The notes beneath the pieces are model-generated. The model worked only from the letters and a program-made list of their open reading frames with translations. It was not told where the DNA came from and did not search any database. Source: Coriolopsis trogii (lineage: Eukaryota > Basidiomycota > Agaricomycetes > Polyporales > Polyporaceae). From it: a stretch of 64,000 nt of DNA. The stretch's first letter is position 1. Each line of letters opens with the position of its first letter. The position numbers were made by a program, and so were the translations under genes. Below, in pieces: positions 10,927-24,000 of the stretch. The stretch is taken from positions 868,001 through 932,000 of the forward strand of contig JAHYIO010000001.1 of the NCBI GenBank assembly GCA_020543525.1, read 5' to 3'.

Positions 10927-13490
10927 TTAAGCAGAAGGAGAGTCGCGCTTTCCAAGAACGTAAGCAATCGTCTGGAATGCTGCCCAAGGGACGAATTCTA
11001 CGATACCGGGGACATCAGTTAGAGCTCACGGATTTGTATAGCACCAACGTACGAGGTGTCATGTGTCCACTGAAGAAGAACTCGACGTCTGAGGCATACG
11101 TGTGTCAGCTTACCCGTGTAATCATGTTATACCAGAGGACAGGAGACTTACAGGTAAGACCACGCTCGCTGTGCATGTTTCCAAATACGCCCATGTTGTC
11201 CACAAGGAAGCTCTCATCCTCGATCGGGGTTTGGAAGCCTTGAAGCCCATTCCAGGTCATGTTCCTGAGATTGTTATTCCTCAGTCCAGTAGACGTACGG
11301 GCAACGGCGAAACCCTTACTGGATTGCAATCCTCGTCCCTTCAGCGACAAGGATGAAGTCCTGAGATGTAAATGTAAGAGTGAGCTCAGCCAGGACTTTG
11401 CACACAACGAACCGCCAATCCGTGCACGATGGCCACCCGTTCGCTCTTTTCGATGACGTTAGGCAGCACACTGAGCGTGGATGCGACACTCTGGTCACTT
11501 CCAGGACCGCCAGTTGTAGGATTGATATAAACTGGGCCACCGCAAGCCTCCCAGGTGATATGCGGCGCGTGTATCGCGTCTTGCACCTGATCAATGTGGT
11601 CAGCATCATCCTATGTCAGAGGACTGACAGAAGCGATAGTGGCGTACATCTGTCCTGTAGTTGAAACAAGCTACTATGAGCACAATCGAGCAAAGCAATT
11701 TGCCCATCTCGCCTACCTGTTAAAGTAAACGAATTGTTGAGTTGAACGGGGAAATCCGAGGACGCTCCCTGAGAAAACATTAGCGAGTTTCCCCGACGCA
11801 CGCATAACTAGTACTCACAGAGGTTTGGGAAAGTATCGGTCACCCGATACACGTCGAACACTGGATTCAGTCTGTTGATAGCCTGAGTATCGATCACCCG
11901 CCTCGCCCGCATCCCACTTACACTCCGATCGCACGTTGTATGGGACTATGGATTCTACACTCAGGCCTCACGCCGACAGCGCGGGTGACGTTGTTGAAAG
12001 TTGCTCCTGCTGGGAGGGGGAGCTGCCCTGCGGGAGGGTACGTCACGAAATTGTCGAGGTAGTCCGTGTATCCGCAGGAGTCGGAGATGTTTTGGAGCTG
12101 CGCCCAGAACGTAGAGTTGAATGGGAATACGTTCTTGTTGGCCTGCAAACATCATCAGCATGCACCGCGTCATAACGTGGGTGCCTCGTGCAAACCTGAG
12201 CAAAACGCAACGCAGGGATCTCTTGTTGTACAAGACCCCAGCTGAGGGATGGATCCGCAATCCAGATGCCCTTCAGGTGCAACTCGCGGATGGGGTGTTC
12301 GTAGAGGAAGTTTGCGATGTACGGTACGTCTGCACATCTCGTTAGCCGGTAATAAGTGAATGTGTCGTGTCACCGAACTCACAGTAACCCGCATACTATG
12401 TTGAACGACCAGGAGGAAGAGATAAATTTCAACGACGTTGCTCAACTGCGAGGCCGGTACTCACACTTTCTCCGCTCACGAAGAAGTTGCTTCCCTTCAG
12501 CTCGTGGAACACGTCCAAGAATTGCTCCAAAAATCCGGCGACTTGGGCTGCCAGCTCGTCGTCGTTGCTGATACTTGGGCTGCCTTGCGAGAAGCCAGTC
12601 TGCTCTGTATTGAGTTTGAATGCGCGAATGAACGAGTAGGCAGACGTACTCCAACAGGTTGTTCTACCCAAAGGACGTTAGTGAGGTTCGTCCAGCTCCA
12701 TGGATTCCTATTACGATCGGATGTGAGTAGCTGTCCAGCATGCGAGCTCATGTACTGACGGAGTGGGCTCTGATTGTCCCCAAGACCATGCTATACAGAA
12801 GGGCCTTGAGATGGCTGTTGTCGTTCAAAGAGTTGACACACTCACATATGGGGCCATTTTCCTGAAGGAATCCCTCGAGCGAAGAACATCCGGGGCCCCC
12901 TATGGTAGTGGGGCTTCAAAACCATGGCAGTGGCGGTAGATTATCAACGCAGAGGGCGTACCGTTTGTCCAGAAGAGTAGATCTTTCACGTTCGACGCAT
13001 TGTTGGTAGGCCAAAACCTGAGACAGGCAGAATGTCAGAGCTGTGTGATAAGGGAACCCTACGTGCCAGACGTACCAGAAGAAGAGCTTGCGCGTCTCGT
13101 TGGGATGGTTAGAGATGGGCATAAGGCCGGACCAAGACGGACCAGCGTCGAAGTTTACTAGACAAAAGCGTCAGGACAACAGTAAATGAAGATCCCGCGC
13201 GCCAACTGCTGCTCACCGTCCGGGATCGACGTCCCGTCCACGAAGAATTCTTTAGCCCTCGGGTTGCTGAATGAGATGGGAGCTTCCCGCTTGGCGACAG
13301 TTTGTTTAACCTCTTCATGCGGCGTCGACATCTGCGGTCCCAAGACGTCTCGCAGGCGGTCAAGCTGTTCGCGCTGGATAGACTCGGCCATCTCCATCCC
13401 TTCCATCGCGCTCCCCGAGCTTCGGGCGAGACATGTCCCCGTAGCACAGAACAGCAAAAGACCGAGTAGCAGTTTCAACGTAGACGACAT
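10927..13490 (-). CDS. Secreted/vacuolar serine carboxypeptidase (family S10)
   Basis: Removes C-terminal residues from peptides, in the vacuole or outside the cell. A signal peptide is clear: MSSTLKLLLGLLLFCATGTCLA. The catalytic triad is complete once spliced: Ser in GESYAG, Asp in GLADF, His in GHMTPQF. Other family blocks are [48 protein letters not shown] and DAIHAPH. About fifteen exons are needed, including a 13-nt exon carrying YAGY (near 12390) and a 7-nt exon (G-ACA-GAT) that builds FNRTDVQDAIHAPH near 11640. Most junctions are confirmed by unbroken family sequence; the one near 11900 (…RAIG|…NPVFDV) has two phase-compatible choices. A TATA-like GATAAAAGG lies about 60 bp upstream of the start. 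Confidence 0.9.
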
Positions 13491-14447
13491 GGCCGAGGGC
13501 GTTGTTGCACGAGTTGAAGCGCACTGTAACGCCCTCCACCTTCGGCCTTTTATCGAGCAGCAACTTGTGGCGGGCCGTACATCCTGGAGTGCGGAGTCCC
13601 GTAGAAAATGTACGAACGACGCTGCATGCGGAACTTACGATAATGATGATCACGCGGGAGACGAAGATAGCGGCGAAAGGAGATGGCGACAACCTTTGCA
13701 TAGCAAAAATTTGGGGCGAAGGGATCGTACCCGCGGCTTCTGTACGGAAGAGAAGCGTCAGTGTACGATATCGGGCGCATTCACAGTGTCCGGTGTTCCA
13801 TGCGATGACGAGATGCGTACTGGAATGGTCCATAGGGTGTTGCTCACCATAAGGTTACGAAGCGCGGACAAGCTTCTCGTTCACATCGGGCTCAAGCAGT
13901 CCCACGTCCATATGTCATCGTAAAACGACCCGCTGATGAGAGCGGAGCAAGAGTGCGAAGAAGCAGGCATACATAGCACTTCGGTGTGTGCTGGATCGAT
14001 ACGAGACGGCATAGAGATGCCGGAAGGAAGACGGGTTAGCACGAAGGTGTATCACGTCACAATATGCTCTGAAGTGGTAAGATCGATCGTTAGGCGAGAG
14101 ATCACACTCTGAACGTCGACCATGAGAGGGGTTAAGTATCGGCGGCACAATGAGAACGCCGCTGAGGTACTCACCAGCTGCGTCCGGCTCAACAGAAGAT
14201 GATGAGCGGGCAAAGGATCGACGATGCACATACCGAAACGGTTCATGCATAGCGGCAAGCTGGATGTGGATGCGATGAATCTAGTATACACTGTAATACG
14301 GACAAATGCAGAGCGAAAGGATAGACGAGAACCGTGACTGAGACAGCGGTTGTACAAAATCAAGGACGGTTTCTCTTGCGTTGCGATGCTGCTAGGGGCC
14401 TGTGCATCATGATGTGAGCTCCGCGAATAGAATCGCTGCACAACCAC
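13491..14447. other. Intergenic region
   Basis: The promoter side of the carboxypeptidase lies at its left end. The rest, up to the stop of CSN7, shows no domain-bearing frame on either strand. Confidence 0.5.
13546..13554 (-). promoter_or_regulatory. TATA-like box of the carboxypeptidase gene
   Basis: GATAAAAGG on the minus strand, about 60 bases before the ATG at 13490. Confidence 0.4.
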
Positions 14448-15565
14448 TTACTGTCGACCGCTCACCCCCTTTCCTTTCACATCCGCCGGCTCATCGACGT
14501 CCATGCTGTCCTTGTCATCCTCACCGGCCTCCTTCTCCTTTGCCTTCTCCCGTTCTCGCTCCTTCCTCTCCCGCTCACGTTCGCGCTCACGATCCAGCTC
14601 GAGTTGGCCAGCAGCAGTAAGGCCTGTGCGACCAGAAATCGCTTGCGGGCGGCTGGCTGACCGGGCCTCCTTCTGCTTGTCCACCACCTCCTTGAGCGTT
14701 GACTGATAGTGCTTTTCGTACGCCTCTTTGCGAATCTTCGCGGTAGAAGTGCGATTTGAGATCTCCGACAGCTTGTCGTCGAGAGTGGCGAGAACAGCGG
14801 AGGTCGTCGACGCCCTTGAGGATTGTGTGAATGCATAGGCCAAGGTCATAGCAATTACATACGCACCAGTTCTGCAAGGACACCAACAGTTGCTCCAGTT
14901 TCCCAGGTTCTAGATCCCTCCCCATTGTGTACTCGACGTCGAACTGCTGCTCCCGCTGGTCCAGCTTTCCTCGTACGATATCGAGGTAGATCGCGTCAAT
15001 GATCAGGTCCTCGAGGTCTCGAATGGTCGGCATATCCAAAACGCGTAGCAATTGTTCATAAGGTAGGATCTTTTGCATGATCTAAGACGTGCGACACAGG
15101 GGATTGAGATAGACAAGTATCACGTACACGGCTATCCTGGGCCAGGGATACCAGAGTGAGCTGCTTCAGCTTTGTGACTTGAGCATCATTCAAGGGTGGG
15201 AGGGAGTCTTTGTGCTCTACACCTCGTTCAATACAGAGGGGTTAACGCTCCGGGGAAATTACTCAACGGATGTAGTCTGGATATGTCTTGTAGGAGAACA
15301 GTTGAAGCAATGAATAGAAGCGAGAGTGCTGCTCGTGTGTAGCCAACTATCCTCGTCTCCATCAACAAGTTCGTTCATAGGTAAGGGTGGCCTGGATGTA
15401 GCATACCTCTTGGACGTTCGGTTGCTCGAGAAGCTCAGCAAATACAAACACGCCTGGTGCGGAAGTGGCGTCCTGGATGAGCTTCGCGGCAGCAGCACCC
15501 TTTGCACCCTTGGACATGAGCAAGAATGGCTCCAGCTTTGCAACATGTTGAATTCCCACTTCCAT
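14448..15565 (-). CDS. CSN7: COP9 signalosome subunit 7 (PCI domain)
   Basis: Scaffold subunit of the COP9 signalosome, which removes Nedd8 from cullins. Exons 15565-15407, 15346-15268, 15216-15128, 15081-14867 and 14814-14448; the frame closes at 302 residues. Family blocks in order: [76 protein letters not shown], then the PCI winged-helix part with [20 protein letters not shown] and [14 protein letters not shown]. After the PCI domain comes a helix and a highly charged tail with an alternating R-E run (about residues 240-270) ending in acidic residues. The tail looks species-variable. Start at [14 protein letters not shown] fits the usual CSN7 N-terminus. Confidence 0.95.
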
Positions 15566-15892
15566 TGCGAGCTGACAGAATGATCAAAGCAGATGAATGG
15601 GATATATGTGAGTATGGGTACTGGAGGGAGAGATCCTAGGACTCTACTAACTATAGCCGCCCACGCCACAGTTCCGCTTTGGTTTGGGGCTCTCGACAAA
15701 CAAAAGCAAACATACCACCTATGGTGCATATATGTAGCTGCTACTCAATAGTGACTGTAATTCTAGTACTAACTGATTTTCGTGATACTCTAATTCGCGC
15801 ACTGTGTCTAGTCTAATGTTTGTGTAAATACAGGTGATGATATATGATTAGGGTGCTCCGAAGCAGCAAGAAAGCCCGAGAATAAATAGCGT
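15566..15892. other. Short intergenic region
   Basis: Promoter side of CSN7 and 3' flank of the TRK gene. No gene seen. Confidence 0.5.
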
Positions 15893-18800
15893 CTAAACCT
15901 GCTTCGTCTCCGTCGTGGAGATGATGTCTACCTTCTTCTCTGAAAGGTCTACTCCGACCTGGGTGTCAGTACTCGGGGGTGCCCGTGATGTCACAGGCGT
16001 TATCTCATTTGGCTGAGCTTGCGAATCAGCCTGCTGATTTGACGCTTTGTTCGGTACGAGATCCTCGGGCAACAGAACTAGCAAGGAGGGTACACAAATC
16101 AGGACACATGTAAGCCTACGACGTCGAAAGTGTACTCACTGGCACGATCAATCGCAACAGGAAGCCCACGGTGGCGGCCACGCACCATGATGACGATGAC
16201 CACAAGTTTTGACAATGGCTTGAACGCGCCGGTGAAGCCGAAGTTATCCGTCGGGATACCCAACGTCAGCCCGATGCCACCGAACGCCGATACCAGTTCA
16301 AACACTGCCGTTAGTCAGTATCACGATTACCAATTTTCTCGAGGCGAGGGAACAACATACCTATGCGGAAGATATTGAACCATGGCGCGTTCGCGTCGTC
16401 AAGGATCTTTCCGCGCTCGATGATGCAGATGACGAAGATGCCCCAAACGAGCCACCAAATGTCGTAGGCCACCTGCCGCCGAAGATGCCACCCGAAGTAT
16501 TTGCCAATCCTCTCGTGTCGAGGAACTTTCTCTGTGAGATCAGGCTCTTCGTCTTCGTCCTCCGTCGGGGCCTCAAAGACACCGAGACTCTTCTCCTCAT
16601 ACCTGTACGGGTAGTGTCAGCAGGTCGTGTATCATACTGGCAAAACATACGTACACGTTGGTGGAACGAATACTGAGGGCTACCTGTGTATCACGTCAGT
16701 ATTGTACGGCCCAGTTCCTGATGGGGCATACGCACAGGGTACACGGCAATATACATCATAATGATGCAAAGAAATCTGAAAGACAAGCAATCAGTCAATA
16801 TATGTGTACATTTCGAACACGACGTCGGAACGTACTGGAAGGCAGGAGCCAATGCCGAGAGAGACACGATTGGGAAGCCTGATGCGCGGACAGCAAACGA
16901 CTGGAAAAGACCCGCAACCACACGAGTACCTCGCGGAAGGGATTCAATAACGTCCAGTCCAAGGTCAAGAACGATGAAGAACGTCCATTCTATTGCGCTA
17001 TGTATAGAATGAGTATGTGAAGCCTCGTTACGGGGAAGGAACGGACTTACGTGAAGAAAACTAGCGTTGCCGCGAGATACCAAGTCACATGTGAAGGGAA
17101 GAGGTATAGGAAGCATCTATAGTGGCCGCATTCAGTACGGGCCGTTTCGCTCGTTGCATGACACATACCGACGCGGGTGATCAAGCAGGAAATGCAAGAC
17201 ACGGTCCTGCGGGCCGTCGTCTTTGACGAACTTGGTGCAAATCCAGCTATATGGGGAGGGGTTAATTAGACTGATGAGGAGGACGAACAAGAATTTACAC
17301 ATACATGATCAATCGCAGGCTTCACGTGTCATGAGTGTAAGCCCACGCGAGGTTCATACCCAGTAGAAGGATTGACACTTACAAGATCGGCTATGAAGAG
17401 CAGTAAATAAGTATCGAGCGCAGAATAGTGCAGTAGGGGAGCTTACCAAGCCATGGTTCCCAGCTAGGATCGCGAATATGAGAGAAACTACATGTCGACA
17501 TTAGTAGTGTCCTATCTGGGCACGTCGAACGTCTCACAGATCATAAGGTATGCTTGCTGAAAGGGGACCATCCCACTTGGTACAAATCAGACAAAATAGC
17601 GAAGAACTAAATGAAAGGGAGACCTACGTATCCACGAGACTCATGCCGCCACCGGTGTATGCACCAACAACCTGACTGAATTCACATGTCGTCAACACTC
17701 GTCTTCTTGGCGTAGCATGAACGGAACGCACAACAGAGTGAACCTGGACCAAGCATCAGATCGTTGAATTGGAACCAAGTAGTTCATGAGACGGAACGCA
17801 CCATGTTTTGTTCACAAGACGTGGCTGTCCAGCAAATACATCGTCGTACGTGTGCGTGGTCGACAGCCAAGGCGCGATGAGTATGAAGGAAACCAATTGT
17901 ACTCCAATGAAATACTGTTGCGCGGTTAGCCGGGAGTCCATGTATTGTACCAAAGGATGCGCTCACGAGGATGATGATGTAGTTGAGAAGACTCAAAGCT
18001 TGGTACCTGCTCAAAATGTAAGAGGTTGATACACGACCGGAAGCTAAGTGCACACACTCAATGCCGCCCAGCTCTTCCAACTGCTCGTCAGTTAATTCTT
18101 CGGTGTTGATGTCAGAATTCCGGCCGATCACCATGCCCTTCAATCCTTCGCTTATCCACTTCAGCTTCTGGTCGCTTGTACGCCGTTCAACGTGTACGAG
18201 ACGCGTTAGTCGGTTATACGCTTGCGGGAAGTATCTTCTGGCTATGCGCCTGCTGAGCTGGAGGGGTCCTGGAAACCCTCCAAGACCTTGGTCCTTGTGA
18301 CGCTGGCCTAAGACACGCTGCCCGGCGTCGGTATATTCCATCTTTGGAGCCAACACAGTACGTCGGCGTGGTATGGGGCGTCCTGGACATTGGTTAATAC
18401 TCAAGACACGATTCGTGACCATACACATCAGCAACACTGACCGTGGTGCCGCCTTGTCAAACCATTCCCGACCTGCTGACCATCGACAGCGAACGAAAGG
18501 CGTTGGGGTGGTGGTGAAACTGGAGACTGCGGCAAAGGCATGGCGCCTGATCGCGGTGAGGATGTGAAAGAATGCACTTCGGAGATGATCCCGCGGTCCT
18601 GCTCATGCTCTTGATGCATACCTCCAAACTCTTCCGAAGGTGTTGCCCAGAGAGGCGATTCCCGTTCCACCTGGATGTCGTAGTCGGAGCTCGCATCGTT
18701 CTCCATCCGTCTTCGGGCTTCTTCTGCGACATGTTGGGGTACGTCGCCTGCGCCCAATGCTATACCGAGGCCTAGACCCGTAGTAGCTCCTCCGGCAAGA

Positions 18801-19800
18801 GCTGCGCCAATTCCGTCGGATGCTTCGATCCCATGATGACCATGGCTTTTGTGCTTGTTGGCGCCGTGCTCGACATGCATCAGGGGGAAGGATGCACCGA
18901 CTCCCGAGACGACACCTGTGAGACGATCACGGATGGACTGTAGGACGGTCTTCTTTCTGTGTGTCTCGATAATATGCTGGCGGAAGTAGCGCAACCGAGT
19001 GAGAACCATAACCCAAGCGACGACAGTCTGTGGTGGGGGGATGGAGAATGAGTGCGACGCCTCCTCATAGGTCATGACAGAAGCTCACCACATTGCCCAT
19101 GATCATGAGCAAGAGCAATATCACTTGCTGGAGCACGGTAAGCGTGCTGAGGTTAACGGTCGAGATACCCGTCACGGTCAGAGCGGAGTAACACAAGAAT
19201 AAGCAGTCAATGTACGCTGTAGGCCCATGTTAGCGAAACGCGTCTCTCGCCCAGACATTCCAGCACAACGCAAAGGAATTGTAAGATTAGGCACATGGGT
19301 TTTACTAATCGGGCGACGGCAAGCGAGCCCGCGTCCTGACGTCCACCACATGCGTCATGCGAGCGCGACCTGCCATCGGAAACGCTCAGACCACAGCGGT
19401 GCAGACAGCACAATGCCAACCCTCGATCGCCCGGCAGAAGGAATGTCCCTCTACGATCGTTCTGAAGCGGATACCGCGCGTAGACGTAGTGTGAGGAGAG
19501 GAGGGGGAGAGCAAGCTGTAGCCGTGATGCAGTGGCGGCGGTGCTGCCACCTGCGTTGCAGGGCGGATTGTGTGCCTATCCCCAGCGACGAGCTCTCTCC
19601 TCACAAACGCATGCCTCCCGACTCAAAGTAAGGATCTACTCACGTATGTGAAACTGTCCATTGACACCGTAGAAAATGAAGGACGTGATGAAAGGAGTGA
19701 TTGTGAAGAATACGAGGTGTAGCCGGAAGAAGTTGACCTCTTCCTCGATCCATTGGCGAACGCGAGTGTAGCTGTCATAGATCGAGTCCAGGACGGCCAT
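15893..19800 (-). CDS. TRK1: TRK-type potassium transporter
   Basis: High-affinity K+ uptake across the plasma membrane (TrkH/TRK superfamily, four membrane-pore-membrane repeats). Exon 1 (19800-19644) encodes NFFRLHLVFFTITPFITSF; exon 2 (19216-19089) gives YIDCLFLCYSALTVTGISTV with the first pore loop; exon 3 starts at 19027. A large hydrophilic cytosolic loop with Ser/Pro and His/Gly-rich stretches follows (about 18430-18950), then EELTDEQLEELGGIEYQALS, which marks the return to membrane. Further pore loops are visible as GAYTGGGMSLVDT (near 17650) and FELVSAFGGIGLTLGIPTDN (near 16290), followed by the family signature RGRHRGLPVAIDRAILLPED. At least fifteen short exons. Intron 1 is about 427 bp, far longer than others here. 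Exact joints in 16350-17750 were not all resolved. Confidence 0.92.
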
Positions 19801-20280
19801 CGATGGTGCAGAGCCGAGGGAGAGGCCGCAGTAGGGACAAGAAGGAGGTAGAAGACCAGTCTTGTACGGCGAAGGGAAGGCTTACACGTGTGGAAAGCTA
19901 GTTGACCGCGCGCGTGGAATCGCGGGTTGACTTGAGACAAGCCTGGAGCGTGCGCATAGGAAGGCACTTAGCGGCGACTGAGCGCCATGGGTGGGGCCAG
20001 CAACGAATTTGATTCTTCTGCCATGTGTGGAACTTTACGGTTTTGGTGTATCACCGCATGCGATGTGATTGTGGCAGATGAACATTGAACTGCACAGCGA
20101 CACCGCACTTTGCGCGTTGAGCGCTCAGTGTGGGGAGGAGACGTGGCAAGTATCGGCGCTTCGTCGAAACCAAACATACCTGCTGCCTTTCATGAAGACA
20201 GCTCATGAGGACTCCGGAGTGAAATAGCACTATATTCCTGGATTACGAAGTAAGCCGAGGTTTAGGGGGGAGAAATCACG
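19801..20280. other. Upstream region of the TRK gene
   Basis: Promoter side of the TRK transporter. Nothing gene-like is supported. Confidence 0.45.
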
Positions 20281-20516
20281 CTGCAAAGTGACGGTAACAT
20301 CACGCTCGCGTGCGGGTCACATCAGTCATATCACGGCGTTACACAGAGAAAAAGGAGCAGAAAAGTCACTCTGCAAAGTGACGGTAACATCACGCTTCAC
20401 GTGTACGTCACATACGTTATATCACGGCGTTACACTCAGAAGGGGGCAAAAGTCACTCTGCAAAGTGACGGTAACATCACACTTTCTTGCATGTCACGGG
20501 TGACCGCTATCACTCC
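20281..20516. repeat. Tandem repeat, about 2.7 copies of an 87-90 bp unit
   Basis: Copies begin with CTGCAAAGTGACGGTAACAT at 20281, 20371 and 20458 (spacings 90 and 87). Copies 1 and 2 also share TATCACGGCGTTACAC. The third decays after about 30 bases. Each unit contains many inverted GTCAC/GTGAC half-sites, including the hairpin GTCACT-ctgcaa-AGTGAC between units. It lies between the divergent TRK and RGP1 genes. Both spacings are multiples of three, and a 71-residue plus-strand frame reads through with the repeated peptide KSLCKVTVTS. Confidence 0.85.
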
Positions 20517-21033
20517 GTGACTACCTGAGAGCCCCCGACTGTCACTCTTTGGACTTCACGCTGCCATTTGCCCCCGCGCGTTGAAGGAGGGCGCAAGCCC
20601 GACTGATGCGCGCCTCTCAATCTGGCGATTTATTCAGTACAATACCTATGTAATCCAGGTGTGCCCAGCGGCCCTACTATAGTCGTCAAGAGGGGTGGCA
20701 ATGGTTGGCATGTTGCGCTGAATAAAGTCTTAGGGCGCCAGATCCGGATTTGGCAGCACGTGACCGTGTGGGCCGGGCCGCCACGGTGACGATGGCGGAG
20801 AAGGCGGCGGGCGGGAAGATGTGGACGACGTTGGCGCACAAGTATACATCGACCGAGGACAGTACTGGTGTGCTCGCCAATGTCGCCTTCATCGCTCTGA
20901 GCTACCCGACGCAGATCAGTGGGCTTCTCGCTCCATACCACTTGTACCTTCCCACAGACGTCGCAGGGCTACAGCTGCACCTCACTCGGTCTCTCGACAC
21001 ATATCGCTTACGCCTCATACCCAAAGACGTGTC
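20517..21033. other. Upstream region of RGP1
   Basis: Presumed promoter and leader of the RGP1 gene. No gene or clear TATA box. Confidence 0.45.
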
Positions 21034-24000
21034 ATGGCCGGTCCAGCATCAACAACACTCGACGAGGCCATTAGAGTGGTTGTCACGCCCTCGCAAGCCT
21101 CGTACTTCGCCGGCGAGCCCTTCTCTGTAACGATAACATTCACCAACACTCGCACTCCCGAGGCTCCTGTCCCTGCTCCTCGGTCGTCCTCCCATGCCCA
21201 TCGACGCGGAGCCCATTCCATCAGCTCCGTCCCCTTGTCTAGACCTCCTACTTCCCCGGGCACCCCCCGTACCGTCGTACCAGTCTTCGTACCCCGTGCC
21301 AATGGAGATCCAAACACCTCCCTTCGAAAGGGACTCATCGGTCGCGGTATACCGTCCACTCTTTCTGATGAACCGCCTTCTGTTGAGGTCTTGAGGAAGA
21401 GATTCTTCACATCTCGCTCTCTGACCACGTCCCTATCCTCAAATGACCTCCCGTCGCCACACGAGTCCAAGGAGTCAGTCCCGCCCATGAACAATGTGGC
21501 ACCGTCCGTGAATAATAATAGTAAGTGTTTCGTCTCGTCTTCCCCCTTCCTTCGCTGGGTTTCCTGTGTGTGTTGTAAGTCCTTGCTGATAGTTGGATGT
21601 CAGCTCCTGGCTCGGGTTCATCTCGTATTGTCGCGCCCCTTGCCAGAGCACCGTCACTCCCTCCGAACCACCCTCATGCTCGCAAGCATTCCATTCTGGA
21701 TGGTCAGCTGCAGCTGCAGGACCTCCGTCCCCCACCTTCCATGTCACCTTTTGCGCCTTCCCCGAATGCATCTATGTCGACGTTCTCTCTTTCCTTGGAT
21801 CCCATCGCCGAGGCAGGTTCAACCTCGCCTGGAGCTCCTTCGACTCCATATATCCCATCCCCAATCCCCGATACGCACATTCCCAATGTGAGAACTCAGA
21901 TTGCATCGGGTACCACGAACACACTGGATAAGATGCCCAATGGCAACTTGCATCCTTCTAAGGGCCGCGATCCACCCAGACGTCCGTCTCAGCTCGGCCT
22001 TGGGCATGGTCCACCTCCCTCGGCGTCTTCACCAACATATCTAAAGCCTCCACGGACCGCATTTTCTTCCTCTTTCCCCGTCACCAATACAGAACTTATT
22101 CTCTATGCATATGCACAACTTCTCGGCACATTGACAATCACACCTCTCCCCGATACCCCCAGTTCTCCCGAACAAGCGCGCAACCTGAACCGTCTCCGTG
22201 CGCAATTGTTGAAACGAAAGGCGGTCGGGGGTGGTAGTATGGATATCACCTCTACGCTCGGAGGACAACCTATCTCGCCAACAGGTGCATCAGGTCGGAA
22301 ACCTTCTCACGGGAGGTCATCGTCACTCTCATCCGGACTCTTCTCCATGCTGTCGCCCAGTCCAATCGCATCATCCACCAATCATCAACCCTTTGTTCCT
22401 GGACACCGCGCCAGGACATCATCCGTGTTCACATTGTTCTCCAATGGGCAAGGTCCGCCGCCCAGTAGGTCGGCAGTTGGGCTCGGCATCGATGCACCTG
22501 CAGAGGAAGAAGAAGTCGACCCGGACGTACCCCTCCCCACTTTGGAAGTTCAGCCGTCCATGTTGGCAGTGGATTTGAGTCTGGCGCCTGGAGAGTCTCG
22601 CACATGTGAGCTACACATAAAACGGGGTGGCAGAAAGGGCTGACGTTGTGCAGATACGTATTCGCTCACTCTCCCGGAGAACTTGCCCCCGACGTTCCGT
22701 GGGCGTGCCCTGAAGTTCTCGTATCAGTTCATACTGGGAATCTGTCGTGCCGGGGCTACGAGTTCAGGCGCGGGTCCTTCGAGTAACAGCAGGGTGATGA
22801 AAGTCCCAATCAGGCTATACAACAACGTCACAGGTATGTACTACAACTGATGTGGAGTCCAGTCAGTAATCTCCAAACCGTCAGTTGGCAGACCGCCGGA
22901 ACCGTATAACCTCCTATGGCCTGTCATCACTCAGCGGGGACCTCTGTCCCCTGCGAAGGTCACTGACGGTTTGTTGGATTCACCCAAGCCGGTTGGTCTG
23001 CGGACCGCACCCCTACCCGCACGGGGACTAGGAACGTACGATGACCTACAGGATTACGCACGGAATCTGCTCGCATCCTTTCCAGATCCCAAAGCGACCG
23101 GAGTGCGTATCAAATTGCCCATTGAAGCTATCGAGGCCTCGCGGAGTGGCGATCCAGTGAATGACCTAGAAGGAGAACTGGACAGCCCGGCTGGTTGCAG
23201 ACAGGCTGTTGAGGTCTTGACGCGGAACCCGAAGAAAGGTATTCAGCTATACAGATCACAATACATGGTGTTGACTGTTCTGCAGCGTCCTACGATGTCA
23301 ACAAGGATGGTGTCAAAGTGGCAGTCCTCACGTTCCCGAAGAGCGCGTATCGTCTGGGCGAAACTATCTTGGGTATTGTGGAGTTGAACGAGCGTTCACA
23401 TCGGGCCCGTGTGCTCAAGGTGAGCACCCCAGTCTCATCTCGTACACACACTAGATAACATTCTGTGCAGCTATCGGCGATGCTAGAGGCACACGAATCT
23501 CTCCCAAGTAGCATCGCTTCCCCGTCTTCGTCACGGCACCTGCGGCGCGTCCACGCTGAACATCATTCATGTTTCATGCCTGCGACTCTGCGCACCACGT
23601 TCTCTCTGGATATTCCACCCGACGCGAGCCCGGCTTTTGAAACTGATTTCCACCAGCTGTTGGCCGACGGAGTGGACCGGATCAACCTCAGGCAAGCCCG
23701 ACCGAGAACAGGCGGCCTCGAATGGAAAGTTCGTCTTTGTCTCTTGGTCGCCATCGCGTCTCCCGCGACGCGGGAGGGTCCGGAAGGTGTGCGCACACGA
23801 CACTTGGTGCGAGACAGTACTCGTGGGCAATGGGGCACTTCGTGGAAGGCATCGCAAACCATCGCACCGCTCGAACGTCCCCTGCCTCCATCATCGCCAA
23901 CTACACCCAATGCCAGTGGTGGAATTATCCCGCCAACTCCCAGTACTGCGCTTTCCTGGGTGTCGTACTTCACTTCCTCGCTTCTCGGGCCATCGAACGC

